Shown here piece by piece: positions 42,661 through 52,123 of a DNA stretch of 64,000 nucleotides. The position numbers and the translations under genes were made by a program. Each line of letters begins with the position of its first letter. Position 1 is the stretch's first letter. Where the stretch lies: contig NZ_KB903811.1 in NCBI RefSeq assembly GCF_000379845.1, positions 43,822 through 107,821 on the forward strand. Direction: 5' to 3'. Under the pieces are notes generated by a model, which was not told where the DNA came from, did not search any database, and saw only the letters and a program-made list of their open reading frames with translations. This stretch comes from Moraxella boevrei DSM 14165 (GTDB lineage Bacteria; Pseudomonadota; Gammaproteobacteria; Pseudomonadales; Moraxellaceae).

Positions 42661-43752
42661 TCAATCGCTTAAAATAGATTGGTTCTGTTCATACAAATTA
42701 ATCGGCGTTTTAAACGGCTCGTTCGGCGTTTCTCGCACCAACTTTGGCACTAAATAACCTGCACATTTTGCCAATAATTGCCAATAAATCGCCACCGCTT
42801 CGGCATCGTCAATATAAAAATGGCTTGCTCCTGCCACTTTGTCCAAAACGTGCAAATAATACGGTAAGACACCTGCTTGCCACAGTTTTTCACTTAAATT
42901 TGCCAAAATATCAGCATCATTGTTAATATTTTTTAACAAAACAGTTTGATTTAACAAGGCAATTCCTGCCAGTTTTGCTCGTTGTAAATAAGAAATCGTC
43001 TCATCATCTAGCTCATTTGGATGATTGGCATGAATGACCAACACAATTTGACAACGGCTTGACGACAGACGCTTTAGCAACGCATCGTCAAGCCGATTGG
43101 GAATGACGACAGGCACTCGGCTATGTAGCCGAATGGTGCGGATTTGCGGTATATTTTCTAAGGTATCTAAAACCGCAAATAAGCGTCTATCGCTCAAAGA
43201 CAAGGGGTCACCCCCACTCAAAATCACTTCGTTGACATCAAGATTTTTTTCAATGTAATCAACAATAGTTTGCCAATCGTCTGCAATAGGTAAATTTTCT
43301 TGATAATCAAAATGCTGTCGAAAACAATAGCGACAATGCACCATACACGCCCCTGTAATCGGCATCAGTACCCGAGAGCGGTATTTGTGGATAATGCCCT
43401 TGGTAGGATTGGCAGATTTTTCCGCAAGTGGGTCGGTAACAAACCCCGCCGTTTGTACTGTTTCGGCAAAGGTGGGTAAAATTTGCAATAATAAGGGGTC
43501 GTTTGGATTGCCTTTTTGCATTTTTTTCACAAACTTTTGTGGGACTTTTAACGGAAAATCGCTCATTTTTTCACCAACATTTTTTTCGTCTGTTTCGCCA
43601 AAGACTGTTTCAACAAAATCTGCAGGCAAATCGAGCATTTTTGCCAAGCTTTGCTTGTCATTAATGGTATTGACAAAGTCGCTTTTCCAATTGCTTTGCC
43701 AATTTGGGCTATCGTCTGTAATATTAGTAATGTGAATTGGCAGGTTTGGCAT
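42661..43752 (-). CDS. epmB: EF-P-(R)-beta-lysine 2,3-aminomutase EpmB
   Basis: The radical-SAM/PLP enzyme has 363 residues and converts lysine to (R)-beta-lysine for modification of EF-P. GACMVHCRYCFRQHF near 132 binds the 4Fe-4S cluster with three cysteines; DVNEVILSGGDPLSL and RLHSRVPVVIPNRLD are typical of KamA-like enzymes, and GAGASHFYIDD-type residues near the end (DKVAGASHF) hold PLP. It lacks the C-terminal extension of catabolic lysine aminomutases. It is divergent from efp, which encodes its protein target, 163 bp away. The partner ligase EpmA is not in the window. Confidence 0.93.
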   Translation of the reverse strand: MPNLPIHITNITDDSPNWQSNWKSDFVNTINDKQSLAKMLDLPADFVETVFGETDEKNVGEKMSDFPLKVPQKFVKKMQKGNPNDPLLLQILPTFAETVQTAGFVTDPLAEKSANPTKGIIHKYRSRVLMPITGACMVHCRYCFRQHFDYQENLPIADDWQTIVDYIEKNLDVNEVILSGGDPLSLSDRRLFAVLDTLENIPQIRTIRLHSRVPVVIPNRLDDALLKRLSSSRCQIVLVIHANHPNELDDETISYLQRAKLAGIALLNQTVLLKNINNDADILANLSEKLWQAGVLPYYLHVLDKVAGASHFYIDDAEAVAIYWQLLAKCAGYLVPKLVRETPNEPFKTPINLYEQNQSILSD

Positions 43753-43814
43753 AAATTTTTCCGTTGGTTTATCTGATTATTTTTGAGTTTTGTACAATTT
43801 TTGGTGCGGATTAT

Positions 43815-43843
43815 TTGAAATCGTGGTTAAAATTGGTTATTAT
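43815..43843 (+). promoter_or_regulatory. Promoter of efp
   Basis: TTGAAA (43815-43820) and TATTAT (43838-43843) are separated by 17 bp, both one or two changes from consensus; the efp start lies 73 bp further on, leaving a long 5' leader. The opposite strand of this gap must hold the epmB promoter, not resolved. Confidence 0.5.
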
Positions 43844-43915
43844 ATTGTGTTTGTAATTTTTTACAAGTCAATTACAACTAAACGATTTTATTTCTCTTTT
43901 TTGTTAGGAAAGTTT

Positions 43916-44485
43916 ATGGCTTCTTACTCAACCAATGAATTTAAAGCTGGCTTAAAAGTCATGCTAGATGGCAACCCATATTCAATTTTGGAAAACGAAT
44001 ATGTCAAACCCGGTAAAGGGCAAGCCTTTAACCGTGTGAAAATGCGTAACCTAAAAACGGGTAAAGTACTAGAAAACACCTTTAAGTCAGGCGATAGCCT
44101 AGAAGGTGCGGACGTGGTGGATACCGAAATGAACTATCTGTATAACGATGGTGAGTTTTGGCATTTTATGCACCCAGAGAGCTTTGAACAGCTACAAGCA
44201 GACAAAACTGCGATGGGCGATGCGGTCAAATGGTTAAAAGAAAATAGCAATGAAGTGTGTACCATTACGTTGTTTAATGGCGTGCCATTAAGCGTGTCTG
44301 CACCGAACTTTGTTGAGCTAGAAATCACTGAAACCGACCCCGGTTTAAAAGGCGATACGTCTGGCGGTGGTGGTAAACCTGCCACGCTAGAGACAGGTGC
44401 GGTGGTACGTGTGCCATTGTTTGTACAACAAGGCGAAAAAGTGAAAGTTGATACCCGTACTGGTGAATATTTGTCTCGTGTGTGA
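43916..44485 (+). CDS. efp: Translation elongation factor P
   Basis: The protein has 189 residues. EF-P relieves ribosome stalling at polyproline motifs. The KOW-like first domain carries [11 protein letters not shown] with Lys34 at the tip, the residue that is beta-lysylated when EpmA and EpmB are present; two OB domains follow, ending [12 protein letters not shown]. The start is the ATG at 43916 with AGGAAA upstream; the longer reading from 43790 includes promoter sequence and can be rejected. Divergent epmB supports modification of Lys34 in this organism. Confidence 0.97.
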   Translation: MASYSTNEFKAGLKVMLDGNPYSILENEYVKPGKGQAFNRVKMRNLKTGKVLENTFKSGDSLEGADVVDTEMNYLYNDGEFWHFMHPESFEQLQADKTAMGDAVKWLKENSNEVCTITLFNGVPLSVSAPNFVELEITETDPGLKGDTSGGGGKPATLETGAVVRVPLFVQQGEKVKVDTRTGEYLSRV

Positions 44486-44504
44486 TTTTTAGCTTTCACT
44501 TAAT

Positions 44505-44539
44505 AAAAAAATGACAACGACTTGGTTGTCATTTTTTTT
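44505..44539 (+). terminator. Intrinsic terminator after efp
   Basis: ATGACAAC pairs perfectly with GTTGTCAT around GACTTG, preceded by six A and followed by eight T, 20 bp past the efp stop. Confidence 0.85.
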
Positions 44540-44637
44540 ATATAAAAAGATTGCAAAAAACTACATTTTCACCAAAAAGTTGTGCTAAACTGCTAAAAAT
44601 TTCACCTTAGATTTTATTAAGTTTTAGCAGGTATCTT

Positions 44638-45873
44638 ATGCAACTCACCCCGCCTGACAGTTTAACCCAAACACCGCCAATCACTCTAGAAGCTCCAACC
44701 GCCGTCAGCAACATTTCTCATGATGAAGCCGACAGTATGGTAAAACTTGACCAAACAAAAGTGCCAGAGCTGGACGCCAAAGTCAATGAATTTATCCAAA
44801 ATGTATTAGCAAATCCTGTACAAAGCCCTGCGTTTAACGACAAAGTCAACGCCATTCATCAGCTTGGTAATGCCGAAATCCGAGCGTCTGCCCAAATTTC
44901 TAACCGAATGCTAGACCGCCCTGCCAAAACCATGGATAAAACCTTGTTTGATAATTCACCGATTGCCAAATCGCTGACCGAGTTGCGTGGCATTGTGGAA
45001 GATTTAGACCCAAGCAAACAAAGCACTTTATCAGGTAGTCGCAAGTTTTTGGGCATTATTCCCATGGGCAACAAAGTCCAAGATTATTTTCGCAAATATG
45101 AAAGCTCACAGAGCCATATTAACAAGATTATTGAAAGTTTGTATCATGGGAAGGACGAGCTACTCAAAGATAACGCCAGTATTGAGCAAGAAAAAGTAAC
45201 CATGTGGACAATGATGCAGTCCTTGCGTCAATACATTTATGTTGGCAAAAAAATTGACGAACAGCTTGAACAGAAAATCTACCAACTCGAAGCCACCGAC
45301 CCTGAAAAAGCTCGGATTGTCAAAGAAGAAATGTTGTTTTATGTACGGCAAAAAAACATGGATTTTCTCACCCAATTAGCGGTCAACATTCAAGGTTATC
45401 TCGCCCTTGACATGATACGCAAAAATAATTTGGAGCTGATAAAAGGGGTGGATAGAGCCACGACCACCACGGTTTCTGCGTTACGCACGGCGGTCATGGT
45501 CGCCCAAGCCATGAATAGCCAAAAGCTGGTATTAGACCAAATTAACGCCTTGAACACCACAACCAGTAGCTTGATTGAAGCCACATCCGCCATGCTCAAA
45601 CGCCAAACAGGACAACTGCATGAACAAGCCAGCACCAGTGGCGTCCAATTAGAAAGTTTACAAAAATCGTTTAATCATATTTATGAAACCATGGATGCGA
45701 TTGATAAATTTAAACATCAAGCCTTGGACAATATGCAAAAAACCGTGAATAGCTTGAGTAATGAAGTTGACAAAGCCCAACATTATCTGGACAGAGCCAA
45801 CCGCCAAACCATCAATGACATTAGCACGCAGTTAAAAATTGATGATAAACAATTAGGTGATGTGAAAATTTGA
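44638..45873 (+). CDS. TelA/KlaA-family (toxic anion resistance) protein
   Basis: The protein has 411 residues and is soluble, largely helical and coiled-coil, of the PF05816 family (TelA, YaaN). Family markers include RKFLGIIPMGNKVQDYFRKYESSQSHIN, given here in part, LRQYIYVGKKIDEQLEQ and NLELIKGVDRATTTTVSALRTAV. Members were linked to tellurite resistance and to envelope stress; the mechanism is not known. The ATG at 44638 has CAGG eight bases upstream. It stands alone between the efp terminator and a terminator at 45909-45932. TerD-type partners are absent. Confidence 0.85.
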   Translation: MQLTPPDSLTQTPPITLEAPTAVSNISHDEADSMVKLDQTKVPELDAKVNEFIQNVLANPVQSPAFNDKVNAIHQLGNAEIRASAQISNRMLDRPAKTMDKTLFDNSPIAKSLTELRGIVEDLDPSKQSTLSGSRKFLGIIPMGNKVQDYFRKYESSQSHINKIIESLYHGKDELLKDNASIEQEKVTMWTMMQSLRQYIYVGKKIDEQLEQKIYQLEATDPEKARIVKEEMLFYVRQKNMDFLTQLAVNIQGYLALDMIRKNNLELIKGVDRATTTTVSALRTAVMVAQAMNSQKLVLDQINALNTTTSSLIEATSAMLKRQTGQLHEQASTSGVQLESLQKSFNHIYETMDAIDKFKHQALDNMQKTVNSLSNEVDKAQHYLDRANRQTINDISTQLKIDDKQLGDVKI

Positions 45874-45908
45874 TAAATTTTTAACAAAAGATTTTAAGCA
45901 AAATAAAG

Positions 45909-45938
45909 AGGTAAGTTAAAATTAACTTACCTTTTTTT
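45909..45938. terminator. Bidirectional terminator
   Basis: AGGTAAGTTA (45909-45918) pairs perfectly with TAACTTACCT (45923-45932), followed by seven T; the other strand also has a T-rich exit. It separates the convergent TelA-family and antiporter genes. Confidence 0.75.
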
Positions 45939-45955
45939 ATGAATTTTTGACCAAT

Positions 45956-47461
45956 TTAAAAACTTTTCGGGTCTTTTAATTCATCATGCCCATCGGTGTC
46001 AATGGACGGTTGTGGAATGGCAATCCCCACCGCACACGGGTCGTCTTGGATAATTTTTGGGGCAGATTGATAACGGCTAATCACTTCGTTGCCGTTCGCA
46101 TCTTCACCAATCACATATTTGAAGCCCTTGCGATTAAAACGATTGACCGCACGCTGATACCAGCCTGCAAAGCCTGTGGTCGGTGCATTCGGATTATGAT
46201 AAAACGCATTCATCACCGCAGGCAAGCCCAAACCACACACCACACCCGACAACAGTACCACAATAAAAGTATATCCGACCAAATACGCACTATATGGCTG
46301 TAACTGTGGCACATTTGACACAGATAAAATCAACGCCAGTGAAATGCCACCACGCACCCCACCCCATGATAAAATCGTCAAACTTCCATTATAGCTATAT
46401 TTTTTTAAGTGTGGAAATAGGGCAAAGGATAAAAAATTTGCCAAAAAACGGGCAATGTGCAAACACACAAACGCCACAATACCACCAAAAATCAGACTTG
46501 CCGACAAATCCAAAATAAATAGCTCAAGCCCAATCAAGGTAAACAAAAACGCATTAATAATGCCTTCAATGGCATGCCAAAAATGGTTAATCTCATCAAT
46601 CTCCTCTTGACTACGGATTTTATGCCATCGATTACCCACAATCAAACCGCCAACCACGCAAGCAATCGGAGCAGACGCATGGGCGTACAACGCTACCAAA
46701 TACGAGCCACACGCCAAAAATGCCGTTGTCAAAATCAGCGACTCCATCTCATGCTTGCCTGCCAAGATACGTAACACCGCCTGACCAAAAAACCACCCAA
46801 TCAGACCCGCTACCACAATCTCATAGCCAAGGGTTTTGAACATTCCCAACGCACTAAACTCACCACCTTTAATCACACCCAAAATCGTCATAAACAACGC
46901 AATACACACCGCATCGTTAAACAGCGACTCGCCTTCTAGCTTAATCATCAAGTGGTGTGGGGCTTTTACCGAACTTAACACGCCCTTAATACCAATCGGG
47001 TCAGTTGCCCCAAGCCCAGCACCGAGTAGTAACAGTATGCTCATGGGAATCACATGATTAGACAACCATTGAAAACCAAACATCAAGCCTGCAAAAAACA
47101 CCGCACACAAGCCTAGTGCTAAACTTGCCAAAATGCCAATCGGTTTCCAATAATTTTTTAAATCCGACACCTTAAACTTTAACGCTGAAGCCGTCAAAAT
47201 AAAACAAATCACCCCATTAATCAAAAAATCGTAAAAATTAATCTTTTTAACCGCTTCTTCAATATGGTGAATGTTAATCGTGATAAACTCACTGCCGTTT
47301 AATAAGCTGGCACTCCACTGCAAAATAAATACAAGCACTGCCGAGACAATCGGCACACCAATCGCCTGTGGAAAGCCCAAAATCCGCTTGTTAAACATGG
47401 TGGTAATCACCGATAGCGAACATACCGCAACCAAGACTTGTAATAAGAAAAAATTTCCCAT
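45956..47461 (-). CDS. CPA1-family Na+(K+)/H+ antiporter
   Basis: The protein has 501 residues with about twelve membrane helices. LLGAGLGATDPIGIKGVL and LEGESLFNDAVCIALFMTIL carry the acidic transport residues of CPA1 exchangers (the ND pair), and LTILSWGGVRGGISLALILSV is the conserved arginine helix. A hydrophilic tail of about 70 residues follows, without a TrkA domain, unlike the NhaP2 protein at 13091. The start is the ATG at 47461 (MGNFFLLQ); the reading from 47509 adds a leader I cannot support. Ion preference cannot be told from sequence. Confidence 0.88.
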   Translation of the reverse strand: MGNFFLLQVLVAVCSLSVITTMFNKRILGFPQAIGVPIVSAVLVFILQWSASLLNGSEFITINIHHIEEAVKKINFYDFLINGVICFILTASALKFKVSDLKNYWKPIGILASLALGLCAVFFAGLMFGFQWLSNHVIPMSILLLLGAGLGATDPIGIKGVLSSVKAPHHLMIKLEGESLFNDAVCIALFMTILGVIKGGEFSALGMFKTLGYEIVVAGLIGWFFGQAVLRILAGKHEMESLILTTAFLACGSYLVALYAHASAPIACVVGGLIVGNRWHKIRSQEEIDEINHFWHAIEGIINAFLFTLIGLELFILDLSASLIFGGIVAFVCLHIARFLANFLSFALFPHLKKYSYNGSLTILSWGGVRGGISLALILSVSNVPQLQPYSAYLVGYTFIVVLLSGVVCGLGLPAVMNAFYHNPNAPTTGFAGWYQRAVNRFNRKGFKYVIGEDANGNEVISRYQSAPKIIQDDPCAVGIAIPQPSIDTDGHDELKDPKSF

Positions 47462-47756
47462 AATTACCAACTTTTTAGCAAAAAAATCATAAAAAACGCT
47501 TAAAAACAATAAAAAAAGGCAAAAACCCGCCAGTTAACGAATTTTTCTATTATGTAACGAAACATTAAAGATTGCAACCAATTTATGCTTTTTTTTGCCA
47601 TTTTTTGCTTTATTTCTAATCAAATTTAACAGATTGTGAAGACTAAAACCAATCGTTCCATTTACTAAAGCAAAATTGAAAAATGCGTGATTTTTTGTTA
47701 AAGTGCGATTAATTTTTAACCTTAATTTTTACAATGAATAATTAGGAAAACAACTG

Positions 47757-49874
47757 ATGCCAACAAAAAATCTACATCTCGTTAATTTTAAACAACTAAA
47801 ACTTGAACAATTACAACAACATATCAATGATGCATTAGAAAATGGCACAGCATTTTTAGCCATGCTCAATGACGAGCCGACCGCAAAAAACAGCCAACAA
47901 GCATTGAACGATATTACCGCCTTTGAACACGTGAATATCGCTTTAGACCGCAGTTGGGGCTTGTTGTCGCATTTAAATAGCGTGGTCAGCAATGACGAAA
48001 TCCGTGCGTTGCACCATGAAATGTTGCCAAATGTCAGCGAATACGGTACAAAAGTTGGGCAAAATCTAGCTTTGTTTGGTCGTTATCGTCAAGTAATTGA
48101 TGATACAGCATTTTTTAAACAATTAGAACCTGCTCGTAAGCGGGCGTTACAATTAGCACTACAAGGTTTTAAACTATCAGGCGTGGCGTTGGACGATGTT
48201 AAAAAAGCTGAATTTGCCAAATTAGCCAACGAACTTTCTACCTTATCGGCAAAATTTTCTGATAATTTATTAGATGCAACTCAAAGTTATTTTTTACCAT
48301 TACTTGATAATCAATTAAAAGGATTGCCACAATCTGCCCTTGCCCTACTCAAAGATGCAGGCGAACGCTACCACGAAAAAACAGGAAAAACCACCCCAAC
48401 CCAATATGTCGCAACGCTTGATATGCCTGTGTATTTGGCGGTAATGACCTATGCCGATGACCGAAATTTGCGAGAAACGCTATACAAGGCGTATGTCACT
48501 CGTGCATCCGAACACAGCGAACAACCGCAATTTAACAATGCCGAAATTATGACAGCAATTTTGGCAAAACGTGAACAAAAAGCCAAACTGTTGGGCTTTG
48601 ACAATTTTGCTCAAGTGTCGCTTGCCACCAAAATGGCGGACGATGTGGCAACGGTGGAACAGTTTTTGCGAAATTTAGCCAAAAAAGCCATACCATATGC
48701 TAAAGCCGATTTAAAAACTTTGCAAACAGAAGGCTTAGCGTTTGATATTGACGAGCTAAAACCGTGGGATACCGCTTATTTGGCGGAAAAAGTGCGTGAA
48801 CGCAAGTTTAACCTGTCGCAAGAAGCGGTACGTCCATATTTTCCACTGCCAAAAGTGATTGACGGTTTGTTTAATATTGTTCAACGGTTGTACGGTATTG
48901 CTATCGTGGAAAAAACCGCTGAGGTACAACGTTGGCACGACGATGTACGCTTTTACCAATTATTTGATGAAAATCAAACACTTATAGGTGGTTTTTATTT
49001 TGATTTGTATGCACGGACAGGCAAGCGTGGCGGTGCGTGGATGAGCGGTTTTCAAGCTCGTTACCAAAATGCCGAACATCAATATCAACAGTTGCCCGTT
49101 TGTTTTATGGTGAGCAATTTTACGCCCCCACTTTCTAATAAACAGCTTGGCGACAAACCAAGCTTGCTAACCCATGATGAAGTCTTGACATTATTTCACG
49201 AATTTGGACATGGCTTGCATCATCTTTTGACCGAAGTCAGTATTTCTGACGTAGCGGGCGTGAATGGCGTGGAATGGGATGCGGTAGAATTGCCAAGCCA
49301 GTTTATGGAAAATTGGGCGTGGCATGCCGATGCGATTGCGTTAATCAGCGGTCATGTGGACACAGGCGAACCGTTGCCCATGGCGATGTTGCAAGCCATG
49401 CTCAACGCCAAAAACTTCCAAAGCGGTATGCAGACGTTACGCCAGCTTGAATTTGCCTTGTTTGATTTGTTGTTGCACGCTAGTACGCCAGCCCTTGATT
49501 ATCAAGGCTTGCTAACCTTACTTGACCAAGTGCGAGATGATATTGCCGTGATGCCAACCACCGACTATAACCGTTTTGCCAACAGTTTTAGCCATATTTT
49601 TGCAGGGGGTTATGCCTGTGGTTATTATTCGTACAAATGGGCGGAACTTTTGTCGGCAGATGCCTTCGATAAATTTGAGCAAGACGGTATTTTTAACACC
49701 GTAACGGGCAAGCAATTCCGTGAGCAAATTTTGGCAAAAGGTGGTTCTCGCACGGCAAAAGAGAATTTTGAAGCATTTCGTGAACGCCCTGCGGATATTG
49801 AAGCCCTATTGCGTCATTCGGGTTTTTATGAAGAAATTTTGAGTGACGATGTGAAAAATTCGCAGTCGTGGTAA
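47757..49874 (+). CDS. prlC: Oligopeptidase A (M3 family)
   Basis: The cytosolic zinc metallopeptidase has 705 residues and degrades short peptides, including signal-peptide remnants. The zinc motif is HEFGHGLHH, with H481, E482 and H485, and the third ligand is in NGVEWDAVELPSQ; the Gly-rich GGAWMSGFQ segment and YSYKWAELLSADAF complete the M3 pattern. The start is the ATG at 47757 with AGGAAAA upstream. It is followed after 11 bp by yheV. Confidence 0.95.
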   Translation: MPTKNLHLVNFKQLKLEQLQQHINDALENGTAFLAMLNDEPTAKNSQQALNDITAFEHVNIALDRSWGLLSHLNSVVSNDEIRALHHEMLPNVSEYGTKVGQNLALFGRYRQVIDDTAFFKQLEPARKRALQLALQGFKLSGVALDDVKKAEFAKLANELSTLSAKFSDNLLDATQSYFLPLLDNQLKGLPQSALALLKDAGERYHEKTGKTTPTQYVATLDMPVYLAVMTYADDRNLRETLYKAYVTRASEHSEQPQFNNAEIMTAILAKREQKAKLLGFDNFAQVSLATKMADDVATVEQFLRNLAKKAIPYAKADLKTLQTEGLAFDIDELKPWDTAYLAEKVRERKFNLSQEAVRPYFPLPKVIDGLFNIVQRLYGIAIVEKTAEVQRWHDDVRFYQLFDENQTLIGGFYFDLYARTGKRGGAWMSGFQARYQNAEHQYQQLPVCFMVSNFTPPLSNKQLGDKPSLLTHDEVLTLFHEFGHGLHHLLTEVSISDVAGVNGVEWDAVELPSQFMENWAWHADAIALISGHVDTGEPLPMAMLQAMLNAKNFQSGMQTLRQLEFALFDLLLHASTPALDYQGLLTLLDQVRDDIAVMPTTDYNRFANSFSHIFAGGYACGYYSYKWAELLSADAFDKFEQDGIFNTVTGKQFREQILAKGGSRTAKENFEAFRERPADIEALLRHSGFYEEILSDDVKNSQSW

Positions 49875-49885
49875 AAGGAAAAATC

Positions 49886-50113
49886 ATGCGATACCAATCT
49901 AACCGCCCCAAACGCCAATTTTTGGCAGGGGTAAAATGCCCACGATGTAACGAAATCGACAAAATCGTTCAAGTAGAAGTTTTTGAGCCGATACCTGATG
50001 AATACATTGAATGCGTGGCGTGCGGACACACTGAACGCCGACCCACGCCTGGCCAGTTGCCTGTCATTCAACAGCAAAATGCCCATGATGTCGGCGTGGT
50101 AACTTTTAAATAA
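49886..50113 (+). CDS. yheV: YheV-type small zinc-ribbon protein (DUF2387)
   Basis: The protein has 75 residues. Two CxxC knuckles, VKCPRCNE and IECVACGHTE, form a zinc ribbon behind a conserved RPKRQFLAGV start. The function of the family is unknown. The start is the ATG at 49886 with AAAAGGAAAAATC upstream; the earlier GTG at 49868 overlaps the prlC stop region. Close linkage to prlC suggests co-transcription. Confidence 0.85.
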   Translation: MRYQSNRPKRQFLAGVKCPRCNEIDKIVQVEVFEPIPDEYIECVACGHTERRPTPGQLPVIQQQNAHDVGVVTFK

Positions 50114-50317
50114 ATCGGAAATAGACTAAAATAAAATAAACAAAAGTTGATAAAATTTTGAGTTTTATCCTTTAAGTAAAAGATTGTTTCATTTTATCCT
50201 AAAATTTAGGCAAAATATTGTTAAATGCTACTGTTTTTTGCTATAGTATGACATAATTGCAAAAACTTGTAATAACGAGTTTTTTATTCACAAAATTTTA
50301 AAAATTGGTAAAAAATT

Positions 50318-51556
50318 ATGAGCGACATCAACCGTAACCAAGACCCAATGGACGAATTTTCATTAGACGCATTAGATTTAGACAGCTTAGACTTAAGCGA
50401 AACGCCAACCACCAATGCGTTAGACAGCAGTTTGGATAATAACGCCTTAGATTTAGATGCGTTTGATTTGGACATGATGGCGGAGTCACCAGCCACACCA
50501 ACGCCACCTGCTGATAATGGCAACGTTACGGTAGACTTTGACGACTTTGATTTTGACGACCCTGCAGGGACAAATAACCCCACAGACAATGTAGCAAATA
50601 ACGTGGCGGACATGGATTTAAGCACGCCTGAGTTAGATGTGGCAAGCCTTAACGAGCCTGACTTCACTGCAGATAATCAGCTAAACAAAGCCCCAACACC
50701 AAGCTCTGATGGCATTTCTGATAACATTGATGATTTGGATTTAAACGATTTAATCGCCCCAACGGCGGTTGCAGGAGCGGTCGGTGCAGGGGTGGCAAGT
50801 ATGGCAAATAACAGTACGCCAACGCCAAGCACGCCAGCTACGCCTAAAAAACCTGCAAAAAAATCGCTATTTGGCGGTCTTGGTAGTAAAAAAGCCGATA
50901 AAAAACCTGCCACACCAAAAGCAGATAAACCTGCAAAAAAACCATTATTTGGGGCAAAATCCGACAAAAATGCAAAATCAGCCGATAAAACCACTTTGGT
51001 AAAATCACCAAAAACTGCAGGCAAAAAGAATAACAACTTAATTTACGCCTTATTAGCCGTCGTAATTTTGGGAGCATTGGCATGGTTCTTGATGAACCAA
51101 ATGGGCGGTAGTGAAGAGCCAACCCCAACACCAGCACCTGTTGCCACCCCTGCTCCAATACCAGAACCTGTGGCGTCAGTGGCATCAGCTACCGCAAGTA
51201 GCATGGCGAGTACTACGAGTGCAACCGCAAGCGCGACGTCAGCAACTGACACCACCGAAGCAACCGCAAGTGCCACCGCATCAACGCCAACAGTTGCAAG
51301 CACTGAACCTGTGGTAACTGCCGAAGAAATCTTAAACGCGAAAACCCCTGAAGACCCTGCCCTTGCCAAAGAAGAGATTGACCGTTTGGCAGAGCAAGCC
51401 AAGCAATTAGCGGAACAAGAAAAAATCATTGAAGAACAACTAGCAATGATGAATGAGCTATCTAGCAAAAAAGAAGAGCGCATCAAGCTACTAGAACAGC
51501 AAATTGCTCAACTTGAACAGCAAAAAGCCCAAGAAAAAACAGGTAAAGCTCAATAA
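50318..51556 (+). CDS. Acidic single-span membrane protein with coiled-coil C-terminus, unknown function
   Basis: The protein has 412 residues. Residues 1-150 are very acidic with repeated LDLD-type motifs (ALDLDSLDLSE, ALDLDAFDLDMM, FDDFDFDDP). A lysine/alanine/proline-rich basic stretch (about 170-235) leads to one membrane helix (about 241-260, LIYALLAVVILGALAWFL). An Ala/Thr/Ser/Pro-rich spacer and a charged coiled coil (about 350-412, LAEQAKQLAEQEKIIEEQ) follow. No known domain was recognised. Basic residues before the helix suggest the N-terminal part is cytoplasmic. It overlaps no gene; the macro-domain-like gene starts 10 bp later. An extended -10 TGCTATAGT lies at 50239-50247. Confidence 0.65.
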   Translation: MSDINRNQDPMDEFSLDALDLDSLDLSETPTTNALDSSLDNNALDLDAFDLDMMAESPATPTPPADNGNVTVDFDDFDFDDPAGTNNPTDNVANNVADMDLSTPELDVASLNEPDFTADNQLNKAPTPSSDGISDNIDDLDLNDLIAPTAVAGAVGAGVASMANNSTPTPSTPATPKKPAKKSLFGGLGSKKADKKPATPKADKPAKKPLFGAKSDKNAKSADKTTLVKSPKTAGKKNNNLIYALLAVVILGALAWFLMNQMGGSEEPTPTPAPVATPAPIPEPVASVASATASSMASTTSATASATSATDTTEATASATASTPTVASTEPVVTAEEILNAKTPEDPALAKEEIDRLAEQAKQLAEQEKIIEEQLAMMNELSSKKEERIKLLEQQIAQLEQQKAQEKTGKAQ

Positions 51557-51566
51557 TCGTCGTTGT

Positions 51567-52064
51567 ATGTTGACTTTTTCTGATAAAAAAGCCTTGTTTC
51601 AAGACCGCTACCAAGCGTTAATTTTGCCCGTCCCTGTGTCGGGCATTTTTCGTCATCGCTTGCTACTTCGCACGCAGATGCTATATCCTGAATTTTATCA
51701 GACTTACCGCCAAGCCTGTGAACGTAGCGAGTTGGAACTTGGACAAAATTTAATTTATGAAATAAAAGACATCTCAGGCATGAGTGTTACCAGTGCAACC
51801 GCTCGCCCAAAATTTATCGTGGCAATGGCGATTACCGAATTTGCCGAAACTGCTCCGCATTTAACTTTTATCAAGTCTTGTTTACAACAGTTCGAACCGA
51901 TTTTACAAAGCCGGGGGCGTTATGATGGACTTCGGCGAGTGGCGATGTTGGCAGATGATGCGTTGATGTTACCTGATAACGGTGATTTTGGGCATGATAT
52001 TTTACCGTTATTGGAACAATATTTACAGCCTGTTAGTAGTTTAAATGCGGTGATTTATCGCTGA
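51567..52064 (+). CDS. Macro-domain-like protein
   Basis: The protein has 165 residues. YQALILPVPVSGIFRHRLLLRTQMLYPEFYQTYRQACERSELELGQ (cited in part: LILPVPVSGIF, YPEFYQTYRQACER, LELGQ) follows the layout of macro domains: a strand, a substrate loop, and a helix with YxxY then a turn leading to the next strand. PKFIVAMAITE, SCLQQFEPIL and RRVAMLADDALMLPDNGDFGHDI fit the later strand and the ligand loop, although the usual GxGxGG-type loop is not conserved. The N-terminal Asn-rich ADP-ribose loop is also altered, so activity is uncertain. The start is the ATG at 51567, 10 bp after the acidic membrane protein. Confidence 0.5.
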   Translation: MLTFSDKKALFQDRYQALILPVPVSGIFRHRLLLRTQMLYPEFYQTYRQACERSELELGQNLIYEIKDISGMSVTSATARPKFIVAMAITEFAETAPHLTFIKSCLQQFEPILQSRGRYDGLRRVAMLADDALMLPDNGDFGHDILPLLEQYLQPVSSLNAVIYR

Positions 52065-52123
52065 TTTTTGAGTATGTTTAATAACTTTTTAGTAATGCAA
52101 GTTTTTGATAAATAAGAAAATTT

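Noticed and set aside
43790..43915. N-terminal extension of EF-P
   Set aside because: The extension covers the promoter, and the ATG at 43916 has a good ribosome site and matches the family length with Lys34 in place.
51043..51486. 147-codon minus-strand frame rich in Ala, Val and Ser
   Set aside because: Mirror of the Ala/Thr-rich and coiled-coil region of the acidic membrane protein gene; composition artefact.
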